DNA from: Metallyticus violacea
Lineage: Eukaryota > Arthropoda > Insecta > Mantodea > Metallyticidae
Direction of reading: 5' to 3'
Length of the DNA: 64,000 nucleotides
Assembly (NCBI GenBank): GCA_030762175.1
Contig: CM060833.1
Location: forward strand, 72,145,501 to 72,209,500
Notes under the pieces: model-generated
Databases searched by the model: none
Told to the model about the DNA's origin: nothing
Seen by the model: only the letters and a program-made list of their open reading frames with translations
Made by a program: the position numbers and the translations under genes
Shown here: positions 24,141 through 36,194 of the stretch, piece by piece
How positions within the stretch are numbered: position 1 is the stretch's first letter
Layout: each line of letters begins with the position of its first letter

Positions 24141-24184
24141 TATAAACCTAAGAAATCAAAACAATATCAGAATATACCAGATGG

Positions 24185-24483
24185 TTGATTGATTGATTGA
24201 TTGATTTATGGACGCTCTTTAACAGCTCAGGTCATCAGCGTCTCATTCAATTCAGGGCGTGAAATAGCCGACAAATTTTGCTCAGACGCCTCTCTTTAAG
24301 GCTTGAGGTTCTTTTTCGTGCCGTAAATGTAGGACACGGGACCCACGGCTTTATTTCCCTTCCGAAGGAAGCCATACTTAGGATTTTTACGCCCGAAAAA
24401 ATCCATCGGTCCTGGCCGGGTTCGAACCCGCGATCTTGGGTTTAGGAGGCAAGTATGGTAACCACTACACCACCAGGACCGAC
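24185..24483 (-). mobile_element. SINE-A copy 5, full length with perfect TSD
   Basis: Complete copy in the same orientation as the two before it. The tail is expanded into a (TGAT)n run (24184-24206). Head landmarks on the minus strand: GGTCCTGGTGGTGTAGTGGT, CTTGCCTCCTAAACCCAAG, GCGGGTTCGAACCCGGCCAG. TSD ATACCAGATGG is exact at 24174-24184 and 24484-24494. A near-intact B-box and acceptor pairing suggest it is relatively young. Confidence 0.94.
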
Positions 24484-24499
24484 ATACCAGATGGAAGGA

Positions 24500-26010
24500 G
24501 TATAGATGTCATCCTTTGAATCAGAAAGAAATTATGGAAACTTTTTTTTTAGATCTTTCATAAATTTGTAGAAAAACATATTTGAAGAAAGAGGCGTTTG
24601 ACAATCCTGCCTTCCTCATATAGCTACTGGAATGATGCTACCGTGTCCTGATGTTAAGATGGGCAGTTCACTTTTGGCGGAAAAATATGACCTCTTGCGC
24701 GTTAAATGTTGAAAATCGGCCACTAATTACGCTGCACCATTAGCGGAATTGTAATATTTGACACTTTCTAAGAGAGTTCGTTCCTGTCTTTGCAGTAAAG
24801 TTTCAACGTTTAATGAAAGTATCTAAAAACGTAACAAATGTTTAATTTAGCTTCGAATGAAAGAGCTAAATAAAGTAATTATTTTACACTTAAATATTAC
24901 CTTGCCGTACTTCAAGTTTACGTTTAAACTCCAAATAGATACAATATATTTTAATTGAACTATTAGCAAAATAAATTGAAAAATTCGTGTTTTATGTAAA
25001 CATTCAATAAAATGAAATAAAAGCAAAAATATGTTATTTAATAATTTAGGGAATGCAAAAAAAAAAAAATAATAATTTCATATATATGTAAGCATTAAGT
25101 GAATGCTGCCATGATTGCTTCTGTGCGTGCAAAAGTGAAGTTATAACTGAACATCAACATTGTGTTAAATGTGCAAGTGCTCATTCTCTACGGTGAGCTC
25201 ACCACCTTATAACAAACCGGTTTATAGTGTTTACGATGTCAGGCAGCACAGTCGCAACATAGAACATACAATTTATGCAAAACAAAAATGCTAACTTATG
25301 ACGAAACGAAGCACTTAAGGAAGAAAGGAAAAAGAACAAAAAATGCTGACCAACTTTGTTCTATCATGTCTTTCAATATGTTTTATGAATCATAAGGCCA
25401 TGAGTACATAAAACTTATTTTATTTTGTTGAAATTCATTTTCAATATCTAAAACATATTGTATACTATATTCGTCTGTATAGGTATAGAATCATCTCTAG
25501 CTACATCCTTAAATAGGAGTGGATATTAAGAAACAACGGTTCCACTATCAACTGTCTTCGAAAATCAGTATTTCAATTACTTCAACATCTCCTCATGTGT
25601 AATAAACGTTCATATATTCTTCTCTACCTCCTTGTCTTGGCGGGAACGGCCTGTTTAAGTTGCATCTCTTGAATTATTTAATCCGTGAATCTACTTAGTG
25701 CTGACTTGCCTAAGATTAATCTATTCGCCGCGATGTTTTGACGTACTTAAACTTTTTCTTTTGGCTACGTACTAAATGATATAACAAGCGCGTTGACTTA
25801 GACGGTAATGCTTGAGATTTGCATTAGGGAGGTCTTCGTTTTAATTCCCGTTAAGACAGTCATACCGGCCTTAGGTATTTTTCTTATTTCCACTGGTTAT
25901 TTAGACAATGCTGGGATGGATATTTACATTCCAAATGTTAACCGCTTTCCCATTTCCTTTCCTTCATTCCATTTGTTCTGTTACACGGTCGAAAATGCCA
26001 GGGCTAGCTG
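24500..26010. other. No recognised feature
   Basis: AT-rich, with an A-rich low-complexity stretch near 25058-25075. No gene or repeat recognised. Confidence 0.4.
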
Positions 26011-26013
26011 GGC

Positions 26014-26270
26014 TGGCGTGGTGTAATGGTAACTTGCGCTTTGTAAAGGTTTTCCCGGCCTGAGTCGATGGATTTTTTCGGGCGTAAAAATCCTAAGTAT
26101 GGCTTCCTTCGGAAGGGAAGTAGCCGGGAGTCCCGTGTCGTACATTTACGAAGAACCTCAAGCCTGAAAGAAGAGGCCTCTGAGCAAAATTTATCGACCG
26201 CTTCATGCCCTAAATTGAATGGGATACTGATGACCTGAGAAGTTAAAGAGCGTTCGTAAATAAGTCAAAT
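26014..26270 (+). mobile_element. SINE-A copy 6
   Basis: Starts CTGGCGTGGTGTAATGGTAA. The anticodon/T-arm region is shortened and altered (CGCTTTGTAAAGGTTTTCCCGGCC), and a few bases are lost between 'TTTACG' and 'AAGAACCTC'. The body and tail GTTCGTAAATAAGTCAAAT are intact. No convincing TSD. Confidence 0.85.
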
Positions 26271-26324
26271 AATTATTTAACTAATTCGTAAATGTTTGGT
26301 ATGGAAGTTCTAAGGAACTCGAAC

Positions 26325-26545
26325 TCCTTGGGAGGTTGGGGTTTCCATCGCATCGGAGTTTTCTATTTGGAAACATGTTAGGGATCTTGTCTACGGCATA
26401 TCCATTCTCCAATATAACCTCATCCCTTCCTCCCAGAGTTTACCCAACTGGGGGCATAGGCATAAATGGCCAGCTGTGAGCTAAGCTGAAGTCCCGAACT
26501 ATTCTCCTCTCCCCAAACTATCCAGTTCACAAGAGGTACACCTTG
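26325..26545 (+). mobile_element. SINE-B 3' half
   Basis: CTCCTTGGGAGGTTGGGGTT, ATGTTAGGGATCTTGTCTACG, CCTCATCCCTTCCTCC, AGGCATAAATGGCCAGCTGT and GAACTATTCTCCTCTCCCC appear in the same order as the reverse complement of 60003-60190. The tRNA-like head is absent. Confidence 0.65.
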
Positions 26546-26549
26546 GTAC

Positions 26550-28680
26550 TCATATGCGAACTTCCTTTTCCCGCTTTTCTTAGTACATATCTTTGTTACT
26601 ACACGTTGTAAAAAGCCAGTATTTCTGAGAATATCTGTTCACGATATATCGAGCGACAGCTTAGAAAATATTGTTGCTGAAACTTTGCAATACACTAAGT
26701 TCGTAATAAAGAGATAAATAATTGCAATACTTCATAAATTACGAAAGCATTGCCATCAATGTGTGCATTTTGTTTTTGTTTTTGTTTGTTTTTTGTTTTG
26801 TTTTTTACAATATTTCATTTCAAGTTGTATTATTTTTAAGGGAGATCATCAATCCGCATGATAATATCTTATCACACTGGAGACTCTGATATTTTAGTGA
26901 TAAATGAAACTTGAAGAAATATCTTGAAAGATATAAATTTGTATTGCTGTTTTGACTCACTGTATATCATTTGCTTAACTGAATTAATCAGTTAGTAATT
27001 TTTGTGGATTGCATTACAGGGTGTAATGTTACTAACTAAAAACTGATTTGTAGGTCATCAATTTGCATGAGCCTGGATATAGAGCGGAGTCCATGTTTAT
27101 TGGCAATCTGTGTTTGCTCGCTTACGACCCGTGGCTAATTACCTACATATCTCTCTCACACGCTTGATCTTTGAGATTGATACAAATATTCTATTTCGTT
27201 TTTGCTGACAGTTTAAATAATTAGATATTAAATATCTTGCAATGCTTTGTTCTATATGCGCGAAAGTACTGGGTTTTTAAATGGATATAAATTTTATTTC
27301 CGAGTCTTTGCAAAGTCAGTTTGTGTATAGTTTATTTGTAGGGTCTATGGTATGGGATCAAAATAAAAACATAATGAAAATTTGTTACGATTTGTGTGTA
27401 TATGGTGGAAGGTAACACAGTGTTACAATTTTATGGGGTTATCTATGCTGTAAACGGAAATTCCAATATCATTTTGACTGTTGACATGTGGTTTTGCCAA
27501 AAAAGATTAATTTCTGCGTCATGTGCTGTAATATATTAATGAGTTTTATGAGTATAATTTGGAATGGCAAAATTAGATTTGTCATTACCGAACATAATAA
27601 CGTTGATGATTACAAAGAGTTAAAAGTGAACAACAATAAGGTTATGCAAACAGAAACATACTGAGTATTTGCAACTAGTGTATTCTAAATTTATAAGCTA
27701 ACCATGCAGAACATTAAGCAGTGTTGCATATGTTTCGAAATAAAGTATTTATGTTCTCAAAAATACTTAAGAGATATAATAAAAGAATTTGATTTATGAC
27801 ACTGAGCCCCTTTCTATCCTATATATTGAATAAATAAGTTAAAAGCCTTACTGTGCAAGATAATTATATAATTATTGATAATATACTCGTACATATAAGG
27901 CCAATGAATGTTAAGAAATGTAACATGTTCCAAACGCTATGATTGAAGATGGTTTTGACATAGCTTTGTCACTTGCTGTAATGCTGAAATCGTGTACAGT
28001 GTTCGCTGAGCATGCTCAGCCACGGGCTTTATTTATTATTTATCTTTTAGTAATAAATTGCTTGGTCTTAACTATATAACATCATTGTTTTAAAAGTTTG
28101 GACTCGATTCAAATGTTCAGAGTAGGCATAAATATTAGTGTCGTGTGTCATTCCGAATTTTCAGATCATAATGAATACGATTATTTAAAAAATAAAAGGA
28201 TTAATCAATGTTCATAGAAGTATCTGGAGATCATTACAGAAACTTCAGTTGCATTTAAATACTATTTTCTAGAGAAAAACAGCGTCCAAAATGATTTTGA
28301 AACTGTTTATCATGTACAAAAACCTTTTTTTAACTCTCAGTACGATAAATGCAAATCTAGCATTCAACGCTGATGTATCTAAGTAAATTATATATGACAT
28401 TATGTATATAATCTTAAAATATGATCAATATTAAATTCTTGAGTTTTAATAATCTATAAACATTACATTACATTTTCCAGTTTATGTTTGCCGGAAAAAA
28501 AAAAGAAAGAATGAAAAAAAAAAGTGTTCTCCGTAGAATAGCGAAAAAAAAAACAACAACAACAACAACAACACAGAATGTTCCCCTCGAATGAACCTAA
28601 TTTCAAATTACTGTAAAACGTTAATTGTTAAATATATAATGAAGCATAAAATGTCATCTGAAAGGGAAAATCCCCAAATT
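26550..28680. other. AT-rich stretch, low-complexity tracts only
   Basis: Contains a T/G-rich tract at 26769-26805 (TTTTTGTTTTTG pattern) and, at 28490-28575, an A-rich region ending in (AAC)n at 28552-28573. No gene recognised. Confidence 0.45.
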
Positions 28681-28689
28681 TTGATCACA

Positions 28690-29240
28690 TAACATAATTT
28701 TACATTTTGTTGAAACAAATCACCACATCTCCATGCGTGCCCCAGCAGTTACAGCGGGAGGTAGTTCCTTTCCATGAACATTGCAACATGATTTGAGTTA
28801 CATTGGCAATGACTGCAATGATGAGCTCCCGAAGATCCAGAAGTTCTCTGACTGGGGTGAAGCAAAACGTATCATTTACGTACACCCAAAGGAAAAAAAT
28901 CAAAGTATAAGATCAAAGGACCTTAGGAGTCATACGATATGTCCCCCTTTACCAATCCAAAGGCTGGAAAAAGTTTCTTTCAGGGTACTGCGAATATTTC
29001 TGTACCAGTGGGAAGGGGCGCCATCTTGTTGAAAATGACATCAGGCTGTAGGTGTTAGATTTGAAGTAGAAAGAACTGTTCCAACATATCTAGGTACATG
29101 ATGCCAGTAATAGATTTTTCTATGAAGAGAAAAGAGCCAATTACTTCATTTATGACCCAATTTATGCCCCGTCTTGTGGTAATTGAAAACATTACCAAAC
29201 TTGATGAGTTTGCCTTTCAGATGGCACCTTCTTTTTCATT
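28690..29240 (-). mobile_element. Mariner-type transposase relic, core to C-terminus
   Basis: The minus strand reads ...VMFSITTRRGINWVINEVIG, EKSITGIMYLDMLEQFFL (about 29140-29060), then PDVIFQQDGAPSHWYRNIRS (about 29047-28988) and WIGKGGHI. Further on, in another frame, VYVNDTFCFTPVRELLDLREL then IIAVIANVTQIMLQ match the family's 'GyVKDiVY.tpVrDl.dL..RI..Ai..vt..mLq.vw'. This is the canonical block 'GPFFF.E.TvtG..YLdmL...l.PQ...dviFQQDGAPPHw...VR..Ld..fp.rWIGR.GPi'. The second catalytic Asp (QQDGAP) is preserved. The block WPPRSPDLTPLDFF is destroyed. Multiple stops. Confidence 0.82.
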
Positions 29241-29794
29241 ATATCTTTAACCGTTAACGTTTTACAGCAATTTGAAAGTAGGTACATTTGAGGGGAACAG
29301 ACTGTATTTACCAACATCTAGAGGGATGACCATAGGTTACGTTATCAATGCTTTTGTTACGATGAGACTGACAACTGCAGGCCAGTCAGAACACATAAAA
29401 TCCAAAAAATCTAAAACACTAAAATACTTCGACTTACATTATGTTACATTTCTAGCGAAATTTGTAATAAAATTTCTTCCATTCATCCTTCACAATAGCT
29501 ATATTGCATTCTGTGATAGAAAAAACTGCATTAGCGGATACAGCTATCATACCTCATCTACCTGTTCAACGGATTAGGTACATAGCGATGTTATATGGTA
29601 GTTTCTGATATAATAAGACTAAACTGGAGCATAGATCGACTGATCCTGCTTACGAGGAATATGTATTCGCCCAAAACGTACCCGTGTCATTCGGCTATCT
29701 TTTTGCAGGGATTAAACCTGGGTTTCGCTTACTCCTCCGCCGGTTCCCTCCACTCATTTTCTGTTTGACAGATCTGATCTTGAAATGCCTGACC

Positions 29795-30140
29795 TAAACT
29801 AAGCTACATAGCACGATAAATTAATAAACAGTCTTTCATTGCCGTACTGTCATATTAGATATTTTAATACCACTAAATCTTGAAAACGCTAAGGATGAGC
29901 TTGCAATGTAACGTATTGAAAATAGGAATTTCTTTGCTCGCAAAGTAGGTTTGGACACATTCTAAGGCAATTTTTACTCCATTTTCCTTATCACTATCTA
30001 ATTTTAACTTCTTTATCACTCTAACTCCGTTATTTTCCTTCGTCGACCGTAGACTCTCTTTCTTAAATTGATTGTCTAAGACCCTTCTACAGTCTTTGAA
30101 AGTATTGCGGTGTAATTCATTAACTTCTGGTATATGATCT
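29795..30140 (+). repeat. Dispersed repeat D, copy 1
   Basis: About 340 bp that aligns with 47370-47690. Shared landmarks in order: CTACATAGCACGATAAAT / CTACGTAACACGATAAAT, CATTGCCGTACTGTCATAT (19 of 19 identical), AGGTTTGGACACATTCTAAG / AGGTTTAAAGACATTCTAAG, and TTCTTTATCACTCTAACTCC / TTTTTATCACCATTAAATTC. No tRNA-like head and no known protein in either copy. Orientation is set arbitrarily as read. It could be an untranslated end of a transposon or LINE. Confidence 0.7.
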
Positions 30141-30144
30141 CCTT

Positions 30145-31830
30145 AGTTTTATTTATAAATTGTTATTTAGTTATCTAAAAAGGATTAAAATTATTTAATG
30201 GAAGACAATAGACCTGATATTATTTTGTGTTCTGCGTTTTTTCCTAAACCCAGTAATGTTGATGACATTGCTGATTTCTGCATCTATTGTGATTTAAGTA
30301 ACGTTCTGACACTATTTGAAGATTTGATTTCTAAAAGGGTCAAGTACTCCTATTCATATTCAACCAGAATGATATTTCTTATTTGCCTATGCTATCTTAC
30401 GATCTATTCCTTTTAAATATTTTCGACCCATACAAACACGATCCATTTCTAATTGATGGAACCTAGAACTACTTTCTATATGTAACGCACCTTATAGAAT
30501 TACTTTAGAAGGTGTAAATACTGAAAATTATCTCTTTCTTTCTGCAATTACTTTGTACCGTCGCACCATTTTCTGATGCTTTGCTGGGGTATATTGTGGT
30601 CAATTCCGTTGATTTTTGTGATGATGTTAGTCTTCAAATTGTATCATTTATTGTGGCCCATTTCAAAAAAGTATAATTCTCGTGAGTAACACCATAACAA
30701 CTACTTATAATCTGCCTAAGTTAGATAGGTGATAGCCACGAATTCTTAGAAATCAGTCGGTCGTCAAACTTCAAATGAAAGAAAAGATTGCTCTGATGTG
30801 TGAAAAGTTGCATTGTTTTGTTGAAAATCCTATCTGTCTTCAGTTACCTTTGTCTTTCTTTTTGACGCCTTGAACAGGAGTGCTCCGTTCACTGAGACAA
30901 ACGAAGTAATTATTTTGAAATTGTTGCAAACGTGCTCTAATATCTTCAGCCACATTTACCAAACAAAAAGTGCGATATTTTGCAAGTTTCATTTAATAAA
31001 GTTCCTGTTGTTTTCAATTGCCCCAGTTATGCGAATATAATGTTTTTTGGGAGAAGCACTATATTCGTAATCTCTGAATTGTCCTTTGCGGTAACGATAT
31101 AGAGTCATTTTTTACCAAAAATGCAAATTTAATGATGGCACTACTGGAACTGCTAAAACTCCACTTCGTTTAAATTATTTTTCAAAGTAGATGCATACGT
31201 TACACATTGCTGACTAAAACTTTACTGAATAGGTATATTAAGAATACATGTAACAAAGAGGGTACGAAAAAGTAAATATATAGAAAGAATTTAGGAGTAG
31301 CGAGGGGGCTTGATACTGTCCTTTGTGAGTGGCAACCAATGGTCTCATAGGCATGGATCAACATTACAGCTACCTTGCAATGTGACTTGTTTACAGCCAG
31401 TAAATGTTAACCTGCGGCATTGGTGGAAGCACAGGCCTAGGCAGGCTGCACTTAAATCTAATCACTGTCATTAAGTTTACAGGTCTTCATGGAAGAGAAG
31501 TTTTGAGAACAGCTACAGTAGGTAAGTTTTATGAAATATAGCTGTATTTGCACTTTAATTATTACGGCTTGTATTTGAGAGAGTAAATTATTTATTTAAG
31601 ATTAATTACGTTCTCTTGACCATTCACCAATAAATTTGTAGCTTTGTACCACCATAACTAAGCGTCCGAGACCATTATTTCTCTACTTGAAGACCACGTT
31701 TTTCAACCCCCCTATCTACTCGTTAATTCTTTGTACATATTTTTTCCTCATTTTGTATATGAAATAAAATATACTCTATGTTTTGCACAGTTCTTATAGG
31801 ATACCAGATATAAGACTCAGTCATTTTAAC
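30145..31830. other. No confidently recognised feature
   Basis: AT-rich. The minus strand at about 30620-30545 hints at a helix-turn-helix-like fragment (KMVRRYKVIAE), too short to call. A more G+C-rich patch at 31370-31470 (ACCTGCGGCATTGGTGGAAG) has no assignable frame. Confidence 0.35.
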
Positions 31831-31838
31831 CTTGTGTA

Positions 31839-32102
31839 TTGTCGATCCTGGTGGTGTAGTGGTTACCATACTTGCCATCTAACCCAAGATCGCGGGTTCG
31901 AACCGGGCCAGGATCCATGGATTTTTTCGGGCGTAAAAATCCTAAGTATGGCTTCCTTCGGAAGGGAAGTAAAGCCGTGGGTCCCGTGTCGTACATTTAC
32001 GGCACGTAAAAGAACCTTAAGCCTGAACGTCCTGTGTTGAATGGGACGCTGATGACCTGAGATGTTAAAGAGCGTCCATAAATAAATAAATGAAAAAAAA
32101 AA
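31839..32102 (+). mobile_element. SINE-A copy 7 with internal deletion and TSD
   Basis: The head TCGATCCTGGTGGTGTAGTG with the B-box GCGGGTTCGAACCGGGCCAG is intact. About 45 bp are missing between CTTAAGCCTGAA and TGAATGGGACGC (the AGAGAGGCCTCTGAGCAAAA and CGGCCGTTTCACG part). The tail AAATAAATAAATG is followed by A9. TSD CTTGTGTA at 31831-31838 and 32103-32110. Confidence 0.92.
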
Positions 32103-32346
32103 CTTGTGTACAAAAATGTGGAAAAACGATTTTGAAGTTTTCAAGCTTAACATTTTCATACCAGAATTTTCCTGTAGTGCCACTCTTTCGTACAATGAAA
32201 ATAGCATTATCTTAGACTTCTGTTAAATTGTTTAATTACACAACCAGTTGAATTATGGTGAGAAAAGTTTGTCATATTTTGGACATATCTATAAACTGAC
32301 TACATTTAGGTTCCAAATAATTTGCAGTTACTTTCTCTCTGTGCAG

Positions 32347-32692
32347 TTGTACAAGTTAAAAACTGTTTACTTCAAGGACACTCACGGCAGCATGAGGATA
32401 GTCCATGGTTCGGCCATTCCCCCAGGGGCAGTTTCGCTCACAGCACTGAACCGATTATCGACAGGATTTAGCGACCTCGTGAACATGCCCTCGAGTAATA
32501 TACCTATGCCTGGAACTACAGCCGTCGTGGCAGGCAATGTTCTGTCACATGGTTGGGCAGCGAACGGAAGATTACTGAAACACTCTAACGGACCCGTCCG
32601 TCATCTGCCAAGAACAGAAACTAACGTACGGTCTGTGTTTAGCTCCAGTGTACGTCTATCATGTTACGGCGGCAGACTTGGAAGAAGCTGAT
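32347..32692 (+). other. Candidate host exon or broken coding segment, unrecognised
   Basis: A 345-bp block, clearly richer in G+C than its surroundings, follows a textbook 3' splice site (TTACTTTCTCTCTGTGCAG ending at 32346). From the splice site one frame is open to TGA at 32689-32691. It encodes VYFKDTHGSMRIVHGSAIPP, NRLSTGFSDLVNMPSSNIPM and TTAVVAGNVLSHGWAANGRL in turn. From about 32588 a second frame reads equally well: TDPSVICQEQKLTYGLCLAP followed by VYVYHVTAADLEEADGVLYE and TAA at 32706. This could mean one indel moved the true frame, or that one reading is chance. No protein family recognised; no donor site is needed if it is a terminal exon. It could also be a fragment of a mobile element. 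Confidence 0.3.
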
Positions 32693-32709
32693 GGTGTGCT
32701 ATACGAGTA

Positions 32710-35040
32710 AAACGGTAGTCGCATTGACTCAACTCCAATTTAATCAGTTAGGTCCTGAGGCCATCTGTTGAATGTAACTGTATTGTATGTTAAAATATTA
32801 CAGAACCAATTACACGGTCCCTTGCAACAATACGCATAAGGTTTACATTTGCAGTAGCATTTGCCGCGTGATTTGCATTTCACCTGTCGCCTGAAGCCTA
32901 AAATAAAATTTGCAAGCGTTGAAGGTAAACACCATTTTTTAACATATAGATGGCCAAATAAAGCTCAGTTTTTGCCTCTTCAATTAACAATTGTGCTTTT
33001 GGAATTACAAATAAACAAAAACAGTCTTCGTGACGGAAAAGTAATCAATAAATCTCTAAAGACCAAATAAATTGGAAAAATAATCTTATAATTGAGTTGG
33101 GAAAATCAGTTATGAATATCACAAAATCGGAGGCAACTTTAAAACTGGATTAGTAAGATTATACATGAGTGCTATTAAAACATATTTCATTTGTGCATAA
33201 AAGTAATACATTGCTCATTTCTTCAGTGATTCTGAGATTTGTTACTGGATGTTTCATACCCTTAACCAATTATTCCCAATACATCTTAATGTAATGTGGA
33301 TATATCATTAGGGTTTGCAATTTATTTTTATAACATATGAGCGATGCTCTGTTAGCTCATATAATCTTGAGTGAAATGAAACCATTTCTTTATGTCCCCC
33401 CCCCCCATTGTTTTGCTTTTCCTCTGAAATAGGTAATTTTTTCCAGTTTTTATGCATCTTATGGTCATTATAATATAGAAATCATATTTTTTATTTTAGC
33501 CAGTTTTATCACATTATTTCTAAAAGATTATAAAAATAATTGTACAGAATCTTCAGATCTACGATCTACACAATTCATGAAAATGTGTATATGTGAATAC
33601 TTTTCTCCCAGGGTAGGGCAGTGCGGGACTTTGCTAGCAGATAAGGAGGAGGAGGGAATAGGTAAATTTTAAACAAAGTGAGACATGCAGACAACCAGGA
33701 AGAGGGATAGGGAAACATGGGCCACAACAGTTTTTGGAATTATTGTTCCATATTCGTGTACTGCTTTCTTTTCTGTTTATTTTATTTATGTATTTAAAAT
33801 TGTTTTCTATCAATATATTTTCTCATTTTCTCATTAAATATTGGTTTTAACATTTTCATGTATTTCCTAGTGTACGGAAAGCACGTACTGTTCCAGGACC
33901 CATACGATGTGGATGAGATAGGTTTGTAACAGGTATATTTTGTAAATAAATACAGTATTACTACTACTAGTACTACTATTACTAATTCTTCGATTCTCTA
34001 CATAGGTCCGACTACAGGGGTTCATTTCTATTGTTATTGCGTTAAGGCAATTCCATGTACGCACTACTTATTGCTTCATATTCCGTTCTACATCTGCGAT
34101 TCAGTTTTTCACAGGACGTTTCAGTCAAATGTTAAACACGCGGAAAGTAAAATGAAGTATTTCGGCAAAATTAAAAGATTTTGTTTCTAAGTAAGGTGAT
34201 AATGTGTTTTCAATTTATGGTAGTGTTCTTTCCTGTAAAATTTCAGCAGAAACCGAGTCATCAACGACCAGCATATAAATAAACAAAAACACATGTTAGT
34301 ACTGAAACACAGGGAAGAAGAAAAATGCAACACAAGCTTCTGGAGCAGTTCAGTAATAGGAGCCAGTAAATACACAAGTTTCAAGATTCTTCTAGCTGAT
34401 AATTCCCAGTCTTTCACAATTATAAATCGACAAAAGTCAATCGTAATGGAATACTGTAATGGGCGAGAAGTAATAGGGTACAATATCTGATAATTGGAAT
34501 CGTTTGTGTGTATGTTGTACCAAGGGATAAATAAACAAGTGAACTATCAGTGCACATCAAGAGTTCTTGGGCGAGTTTCTTTCCTGCAAATATTGTAAAC
34601 ACCGCCAAGTATTCAGAATTTTTCTCATATCTATATGACTATCGATGAAATCCATTCCTGCAGGAATTTTTCTTCATCACAATACTAGCACGTCCCTCAC
34701 GTTGGAATTATCAATGTGGAAACACTCAGAATTTTGGCATTTGGCACAGATTTCTCCCTCTCGTGACTGTCACTTTGGGGGGGGGGAGTTGAAACATCTA
34801 TAGAGTCGCAGGTTTCAATTCGAAAGAAGAACTGCAGAAAACTGACCAAGAAGGACTTCACTGCTTACGGTAGGTTTAAAGTTAGGTCTTGATAACAGGC
34901 TCTTAAATCGTTAGAGCGGCTTTTATAATTTTAAATAGTTACTAACTTGTTAAAATCCAAATTTATTTATCTCAATTATGAAGTCAGGCTCCTGGGCATG
35001 AAAGCTGGAGATATTTCATACATATGTTCTAACATGAAGA
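32710..35040. other. No recognised gene; homopolymer tracts
   Basis: A poly-C run lies at 33396-33406 and a poly-G run at 34768-34777. Overlapping frames on both strands at 34187-34490 are uninterpretable. Confidence 0.4.
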
Positions 35041-35044
35041 ATTA

Positions 35045-35235
35045 ATCTTAAGAGTTACTGAGCTTAGTGACTCGGGCGGCAGTATTTGGGACTCAAATTC
35101 CGGAGGTCCCGAGTTCAAATAAATCCCTTTGGACTAGCCATCCTACCCTTTAGTATTTCGTGATTTCCTCTGATCGGAAAGAGGAATACTGGGATGATTA
35201 TTTCACGGTTGTTTTGGCCAACACCGGCGAGGTGC
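35045..35235 (+). mobile_element. SINE-B head fragment
   Basis: ACTGAGCTTAGTGACTCGGG resembles the A-box region of the SINE-B head. GGAGGTCCCGAGTTCAAAT holds the B-box-like element, followed by a CGTGATTTCCTCTGATCGG block and AGAGGAATACTGGGATGATT, which correspond to the TTTTCACTGGTCGCTTAAGC-GAATACTGGGA part of the 35.6-kb copy read on its own strand. It lies in opposite orientation to, and 400 bp from, that copy. Confidence 0.6.
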
Positions 35236-35629
35236 GGTAAGCAGTAGTGAAATTGTCTCACTGGTTAAACAGCTCTGCCTTCTGGTAAGACAGCAGGCCT
35301 TCAAGGGCCTGGAACTCCTTAAAAGAGCGCTGCATCGGCGCCGTAACAGATCGACAAAATAAAAAATAATCTGTGAGCATTAAGGACACCATCTGCATCC
35401 GAACCTGCCGAACCAACCAGGCCGCTCTTCGTATCTCTCACTTCACGTCTTCTTTCAGTAGGATACAAAAAACCTTCGTTAGGCTTCCGAATCTGAAATC
35501 TTCCCCTGTCACGCATAATCCAGTACAAGAACTTAAGTGGAGTTTCATATATTAAGTTCATTTTGTATTTAAAATAGTTAATAACTTTCTAACATTGTTA
35601 AATGTAATGACCCCTTCAAAATCAGATGC

Positions 35630-35888
35630 TAAGTAATTTTCCAAGGGCAAGCCACCGTCACACCGCACCAGCGCATCTTGTTCTGGCACTTTGATTCATG
35701 TAACAGAACCAACGGAATGAAATACTATGAAGTGGGAGAGCGGAAAATTCGTGGAAAGGAAAAATGTTTCCCAGTATTCGCTTAAGCGACCAGTGAAAAT
35801 CACAAAGTGCAGGCTGAGGACTCGAAGGAATTTGAACCGAGAACCTCCCGAAAGGGAGTCCCAACGTTAAGCCATTCCGCTCGGTTCC
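35630..35888 (-). mobile_element. SINE-B, head half
   Basis: The minus strand begins GGAACCGAGCGGAATGGCTT, AACGTTGGGACTCCC, TTCGGGAGGTTCTCGGTTCA AATTCC. These are the A-box-like AATGGCTTAAC and B-box-like GGTTCAAATTCC. It continues through GGTCGCTTAAGCGAATACTG and GAAATACTATGAAGTGGGAG (complement) to the GGTGCGGTGTGACGGTGGCT block. This is the clearest SINE-B head in the window. Confidence 0.75.
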
Positions 35889-36194
35889 TTTCTTTTATAA
35901 CTTAGATTTCTTCGGGTGATTTTCTGGTGTTGAAGATAATTGTTTCGTACTGACACAAAGAATGTTATACAACCCGAGGGCACAAGCTATCCCTTGAAAT
36001 ACTTTTGGGGATATCCAAGTGTAGCTAAGGACATGTGACTTATTAGAAAAGTGCTCCTTTTAAAGCAGCAGAATAGAGTATTTATATTTCATTCTTTTTT
36101 GTTCGCTGTTTTGTTATCAACTTTGCGTATTCATTTTAGGAGTGTTAATGTTTGCTGAAGCCTCGTCAATATCATCAGAACAGCGACATTTTTT

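Noticed and set aside
29272..29577. 101-codon plus-strand frame
   Set aside because: It lies in the region expected to hold the 5' part of a minus-strand mariner relic and shows no motif of its own.
31863..32207. 114-codon minus-strand frame and similar frames at 23674-23920, 41907-42116, 50186-50479, 56027-56245 and 63359-63565
   Set aside because: These are translations of SINE-A copies (recurring peptide PWVPCRTFTA) and not genes.
34187..34490. Overlapping open frames on both strands (98 and 65 codons)
   Set aside because: Neither has a recognisable motif, and mutual overlap on opposite strands suggests chance.
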